This document shows positions 41,882 through 44,782 of a stretch of DNA of 44,782 nt, piece after piece. The notes beneath the pieces were generated by a model. It was not told the DNA's origin. It did no database searches and worked only from the letters and a program-made list of their open reading frames with translations. The DNA lies in NCBI GenBank assembly GCA_947565915.1, contig CANOHY010000016.1, positions 1 through 44,782 of the forward strand, read 5' to 3'. Both the position numbers and the translations under genes were made by a program. Position 1 is the stretch's first letter. The number at the start of each line of letters is the position of its first letter. This DNA is from an uncultured Eggerthellaceae bacterium. Lineage in GTDB: Bacteria > Actinomycetota > Coriobacteriia > Coriobacteriales > Eggerthellaceae.

Positions 41882-42598
41882 AGATACGCCATGGCAATCG
41901 ACCTGAGCCGCTGCATCGGATGCCGTACCTGCGCCGTCGTGTGCAAGGCTTTCAACTCGCAGCCCCAAGGCATCTGGTGGAATCGCGTGTTCACCAGCGG
42001 CACTCCTGAATACGACGTTGCCGTTCCCGTTAATGACCAGCTTCGCATGGAGTTCGTGCCCATTAGTTGCCAACATTGCACGAATGCGCCCTGCGAAACG
42101 GTATGCCCCACCCAGGCAACTTACATCGATAAAGATACGGGAACTGTCTTGGTCGACTACGACCGCTGCATCGGATGTCGCATGTGCGCAAGCGCTTGTC
42201 CTTACGGTGTGCGTCAATTCAACTGGGGCAAGCCTGCCACCATGGTGGGCTTGGATGGATCAAGCTACAGTTATGGCTATCCCAACGACTATCGCGACGA
42301 TGGGCATCTTGTCTACACGCAGCATCGCCCCGAGGGCGTCATGGAGAAATGCACCTTCTGCGCGCAGCTCACCTCGCAAGGGCTCGACCCGGCTTGCTGC
42401 TCCGCCTGTCCCGGCAATGCGCGCATATTCGGCGACATGGACGACCCCACCTCGAAGATACGCACCTATCTCGAGGGCAAGGAGACCTACACGCTTGGTG
42501 ACGAATACCACACCGAACCGAATGTGTACTACCTCGCATCGCGCAAGGTATCGCAGGTGAATCAAATCCCTGCGACGAGCGACGGGAAGGAGGCCTGA
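41879..42598 (+). CDS. DmsB-like iron-sulfur subunit, four [4Fe-4S] clusters
   Basis: 239 residues. Four cysteine groups are visible: CIGCRTCAVVC (12-22), CQHCTNAPCETVC (64-76), CIGCRMCASAC (97-107), and CTFC with CCSAC (158-177). This is the typical ferredoxin subunit that carries electrons between the membrane anchor and the catalytic subunit. It has no signal of its own and is expected to travel through the Tat system bound to the catalytic subunit. It starts two bases after the stop of the catalytic gene and ends two bases before the anchor gene, with AAGGAGG sites inside the preceding coding ends. Confidence 0.96.
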   Translation: MRYAMAIDLSRCIGCRTCAVVCKAFNSQPQGIWWNRVFTSGTPEYDVAVPVNDQLRMEFVPISCQHCTNAPCETVCPTQATYIDKDTGTVLVDYDRCIGCRMCASACPYGVRQFNWGKPATMVGLDGSSYSYGYPNDYRDDGHLVYTQHRPEGVMEKCTFCAQLTSQGLDPACCSACPGNARIFGDMDDPTSKIRTYLEGKETYTLGDEYHTEPNVYYLASRKVSQVNQIPATSDGKEA

Positions 42599-42603
42599 TC
42601 ATG
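42582..42603 (+). repeat. Duplicated intercistronic module, copy 2
   Basis: Identical over 22 bases to 41860-41881, again covering the Gly-Lys-Glu-Ala end of the upstream gene, the AAGGAGG site, TGA and the following ATG. Upstream coding sequence is unrelated, so the identity is confined to the junction. Confidence 0.85.
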
Positions 42604-43770
42604 GAAAATGCGAACTCTGCCAAAACGATGCGCATAATTGGCGTAGTGGGCATAGCTGCTCTGGTGTTCGGTTTCGCGGGCTGGGCGATGCAACTTGGCG
42701 ACGGTTTGCTTGCCGGCTCTGCCATGACGGACATCTTCCTTTGGGGGCTCATGATTGCGCTATTTGCTTTCATGGTTGGCTTCGGAGCTGGCTCGCAGCT
42801 CATTGCCTCGCTCATTTACCTAAGTGGCAAAGACGAGCTAAAACCACTTGCGCGCATTGCCGCAGCTTGTGGCCTAGCTTGCGTCTGCGCTGCTGGCGTT
42901 GCCATTCTAGCCGACCTCGGTGCCGTGCGAAACATCATGGCAATGCTGATCGGCCTCAACCTGCGCTCGCCTCTTGCTTGGGACATGATTGCGCTTTCGG
43001 CCTTCATCGTGGTGTCCATCGTGCAGCTCATTTTGATTGCTCGCGGTGCCCGCAGTGCTCGCGTTTGGGCCATCCTTGCTGGCATATGCGCAATCGTTTT
43101 ACAAGTAGTTGAAGGCTTGCTGTTCTCTACCCAAACAGCCCATGCATGGTGGGCAACGCCTCTCATGCCCATCGATTTCCTGGTGGTGGCATTCGTCAGC
43201 GGTAGCGCCCTCATGTTGCTCATAGCGTGCGTAGGTGGATATGGTCGCACGCCCATTGCCAGGCTCGGACGCCTCTGCGCAGCTGCCATTGCCATTCATC
43301 TTGTTTTGGCATTATGCGACCTCGCTCTCGTTGCCTTCGAAGGCACGCCCACGTCAGCAGGCGTTCTTGGTGCCATTCAGTCGAATCTCCTGCTATACCT
43401 CTGCGAACTCGTTCTTCCCGCAATAGCGATGATTTTGCTATTCGCAAATGGCAAGAAGGGCAAGCTATCGTTCGCCATAGCTGCAAGCGTCCTTGCTATC
43501 GTTGGCATCTTCGCGCATCGACTCATGCTCTTGTACCCTTCATACAATGCGCCTTCGCTCTATCTGACGCTTTCAGGTACAAATGCCGTTACCGGGCCCT
43601 ACCCCATCTCGACCGGCCGCTACCTCGACTGGAATCAAACATTCGCGCTGAGCACTCCGTATATGCCCGCCGGCACGGAATGGCTAGCAGGACTTCTGCC
43701 CATCGGCTTCGCCTTGATTGCAACCATCGTGCTCTTGTGGCTCATGAAGAAGCTCAGCCCACAAAAATAG
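42601..43770 (+). CDS. NrfD/PsrC-type membrane anchor subunit
   Basis: 389 residues with about ten predictable membrane helices and a longer outside loop near residue 330 (LSGTNAVTGPYPISTGRY). Early features such as LWGLMIALFAFMVGFGAGSQL fit NrfD/PsrC quinol-interacting subunits rather than true DmsC. It should take electrons from menaquinol and deliver them to the iron-sulfur subunit. It is the last gene of the three-gene operon, and a strong hairpin follows nine bases after the stop. Confidence 0.9.
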   Translation: MENANSAKTMRIIGVVGIAALVFGFAGWAMQLGDGLLAGSAMTDIFLWGLMIALFAFMVGFGAGSQLIASLIYLSGKDELKPLARIAAACGLACVCAAGVAILADLGAVRNIMAMLIGLNLRSPLAWDMIALSAFIVVSIVQLILIARGARSARVWAILAGICAIVLQVVEGLLFSTQTAHAWWATPLMPIDFLVVAFVSGSALMLLIACVGGYGRTPIARLGRLCAAAIAIHLVLALCDLALVAFEGTPTSAGVLGAIQSNLLLYLCELVLPAIAMILLFANGKKGKLSFAIAASVLAIVGIFAHRLMLLYPSYNAPSLYLTLSGTNAVTGPYPISTGRYLDWNQTFALSTPYMPAGTEWLAGLLPIGFALIATIVLLWLMKKLSPQK

Positions 43771-43778
43771 CCCCAACG

Positions 43779-43810
43779 CCGATAGCTGCCTGCACGCTGG
43801 CAGCTATCGG
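43779..43810 (+). terminator. Strong hairpin after the Dms-like operon
   Basis: CCGATAGCTGCC (43779-43790), an eight-base loop and GGCAGCTATCGG (43799-43810) form a perfect 12-pair stem right after the stop at 43770. No T-run follows, but the position and strength make it a probable terminator or 3' stability element. Confidence 0.65.
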
Positions 43811-43935
43811 CCGCGCGCAGGCACTTTGAACGACGGGTTCGAGAACATGGCGACTTCGTCGGGTTTTGAGCCTCACCGGCGCGGCACTGCTGATTCCCCG
43901 CAGCAGGCGGCACTAACGAATCGATCAGCAGCATT

Positions 43936-43944
43936 TGCTATAGT
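43936..43944 (+). promoter_or_regulatory. Extended -10 promoter of the vsr gene, possibly leaderless
   Basis: TGCTATAGT at 43936-43944 fits an extended -10 (TGn followed by TATAGT). It ends six bases before the ATG at 43951, so transcription should begin at or next to the start codon. No ribosome site is present before the ATG, which fits a leaderless message. Confidence 0.5.
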
Positions 43945-43950
43945 GATTTC

Positions 43951-44436
43951 ATGGCCAAACCGAAGGACAAGCGGGCAAAGATACCACGCCCACCAGAAGC
44001 GAGCTCGGAAGCAACGCACAAGGTGATGCAGGCGAACAAGCGCAGCAACACCAAGCCAGAGCTGATCATGCGCCAACGACTGCGCGAGGTTGGGCTTACG
44101 GGATACCGCTTGCAGTGGAAGGTACCCGGGCGTCCAGACATCGCATGGCCTGGCAAGAAGGTATGCCTGTTCATCAATGGCTGCTTCTGGCACAGATGTC
44201 CTTATTGCAACCTCCCCTTGCCCAAGAGCCATGTGGATTATTGGGTGGTCAAGTTCGAGAACAACCAACAGCGTGACGCACGCAACTTGCGCGAGCTCGA
44301 AGAGGCTGGCTGGAAAGTCCATGTGATCTGGGAATGCCAGCTCAAGAAGAAGACGATCAATCAAACGCTCCAAGAGCTCCTTCCCCAGCTCGCCGTTGAG
44401 CTCGATAAGCCGCTTTCCAAAACACCCCTTCCGTAA
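43951..44436 (+). CDS. vsr: Very short patch repair (Vsr) endonuclease
   Basis: 161 residues. The family features are in order: KPELIMRQRLREVGLTGYRLQ, the catalytic Asp63 in GRPDIAW, the FINGCFWH motif with His81, the zinc-binding cysteines of HRCPYC, the RDARN helix, and the closing GWKVHVIWEC. Vsr nicks DNA next to T:G mismatches that arise when 5-methylcytosine loses its amino group and starts their repair. The residue before Gly-Cys-Phe-Trp is Asn rather than the His of the E. coli enzyme, a position that varies in the family. The gene usually accompanies a cytosine methyltransferase, but none is seen in the window. It may be leaderless. Confidence 0.95.
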   Translation: MAKPKDKRAKIPRPPEASSEATHKVMQANKRSNTKPELIMRQRLREVGLTGYRLQWKVPGRPDIAWPGKKVCLFINGCFWHRCPYCNLPLPKSHVDYWVVKFENNQQRDARNLRELEEAGWKVHVIWECQLKKKTINQTLQELLPQLAVELDKPLSKTPLP

Positions 44437-44524
44437 GCACATTTCCCATCAGAGCACCGAGTGTCCGCAGTCCGGCTCGCAGCATGAGCCGCTGCCGTTT
44501 CAGGAAGAGTTAAGACGCCGCATC

Positions 44525-44556
44525 TACAATGCCAGCATGCAGGACAACCAAGGAGG
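44525..44556 (+). promoter_or_regulatory. -10 box and ribosome site before the last, partial gene
   Basis: TACAAT at 44525-44530 resembles a -10 box; no good -35 is visible at the proper spacing. AAGGAGG at 44550-44556 lies seven bases before the ATG at 44564 and decides the start against an in-frame ATG at 44537. Confidence 0.5.
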
Positions 44557-44563
44557 TACAATC

Positions 44564-44782
44564 ATGAGTTGGCAAAAGGTGCGACCCATCGTAGACATCA
44601 TGTTGGGAGCCATGCTCGTCTTCGAGATGTTCTACATGCTCACAGGGAACTTCTTGCACGAAGTTGTCGGTGCTTTGTTCTTCGCTACGCTAATCGCGCA
44701 TATCATTCTTTCAAGGAGCACCAAAGCGATGCAGAGAACGATGATCAGAGCCATTCTAGCCTTCTGCTTAGGCGCGATACGA
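44564..44782 (+). CDS. Small membrane protein, DUF4405-like, 5' part only
   Basis: The first 73 residues are visible and the frame runs off the window. Three hydrophobic stretches occur (about 8-25, 30-47 and 58-72). MLTGNFLHEVVGALFF and LIAHIILSR look like the short Leu-Thr-Gly ... His-Glu and His motifs of DUF4405 membrane proteins, where His residues may bind heme as in cytochrome b-like helices. This is a tentative assignment from a fragment. Confidence 0.6.
   Translation, partial: MSWQKVRPIVDIMLGAMLVFEMFYMLTGNFLHEVVGALFFATLIAHIILSRSTKAMQRTMIRAILAFCLGAIR

Noticed and set aside
1..44782. Search for tRNA, rRNA, CRISPR arrays, insertion sequences, phage genes and selenocysteine codons
   Set aside because: None found by reading: no cloverleaf-like segments, no transposase or integrase motifs, no regular repeat-spacer arrays, and the molybdoenzyme genes read through the ligand position with Cys rather than TGA.

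Overview
The window looks like chromosome of an anaerobic gut actinobacterium of the Eggerthellaceae type (Coriobacteriia). This is inferred from the moderately high GC, the density of molybdopterin (Mo-bisMGD) oxidoreductases with small ferredoxin partners, the Tat-exported Dms-like complex, the large hybrid histidine kinases and the BspA-type leucine-rich repeat protein. No rRNA, tRNA, CRISPR array, phage or insertion sequence was recognised.

Left part (1-4525, + strand): the end of a probable LysR-type regulator, a sodium:neurotransmitter symporter family transporter, a secreted or membrane-anchored protein of unknown function, and a membrane-anchored endonuclease/exonuclease/phosphatase-fold protein. 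Then follows a tightly coupled five-gene operon on the - strand (16868 down to 4557): hybrid histidine kinase, a 2019-residue secreted leucine-rich repeat protein, MoxR AAA+ ATPase, DUF58 protein and a transglutaminase-fold membrane protein. Junctions overlap by 4, 4 and 23 bases or are separated by a single base, so the giant surface protein is physically built into a MoxR/DUF58/transglutaminase module. The transglutaminase domain has lost its catalytic cysteine (Ala527) and looks like a pseudoenzyme.

Middle (17028-32523, - strand): a short-chain dehydrogenase, then a large accessory metabolic cluster. It holds three paralogous cytoplasmic molybdopterin enzymes (797, 787 and 786 residues) related to the acetylene hydratase / transhydroxylase / catechol dehydroxylase branch. 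With them are two almost identical 2x[4Fe-4S] ferredoxin subunits, two different MFS transporters (one AAHS-like), three tiny zinc-ribbon proteins, a DUF169 protein and a PucR/CdaR-type regulator. The natural reading is uptake and reductive processing of one or more small, perhaps aromatic, compounds; the substrate cannot be read from the sequence. Two of the large genes share a perfect 244-bp tract that indicates recent gene conversion.

Right part: an OmpR/PhoB-type two-component system (- strand) with a three-copy 11-bp-spaced direct repeat upstream; a divergent EamA transporter; a hybrid kinase with periplasmic solute-binding domains; a Tat-exported molybdopterin reductase with its DmsB-like and NrfD-like partners, probably controlled by that kinase; a strong intrinsic hairpin; a Vsr mismatch endonuclease that may be leaderless; and the start of a small membrane protein cut by the window end.
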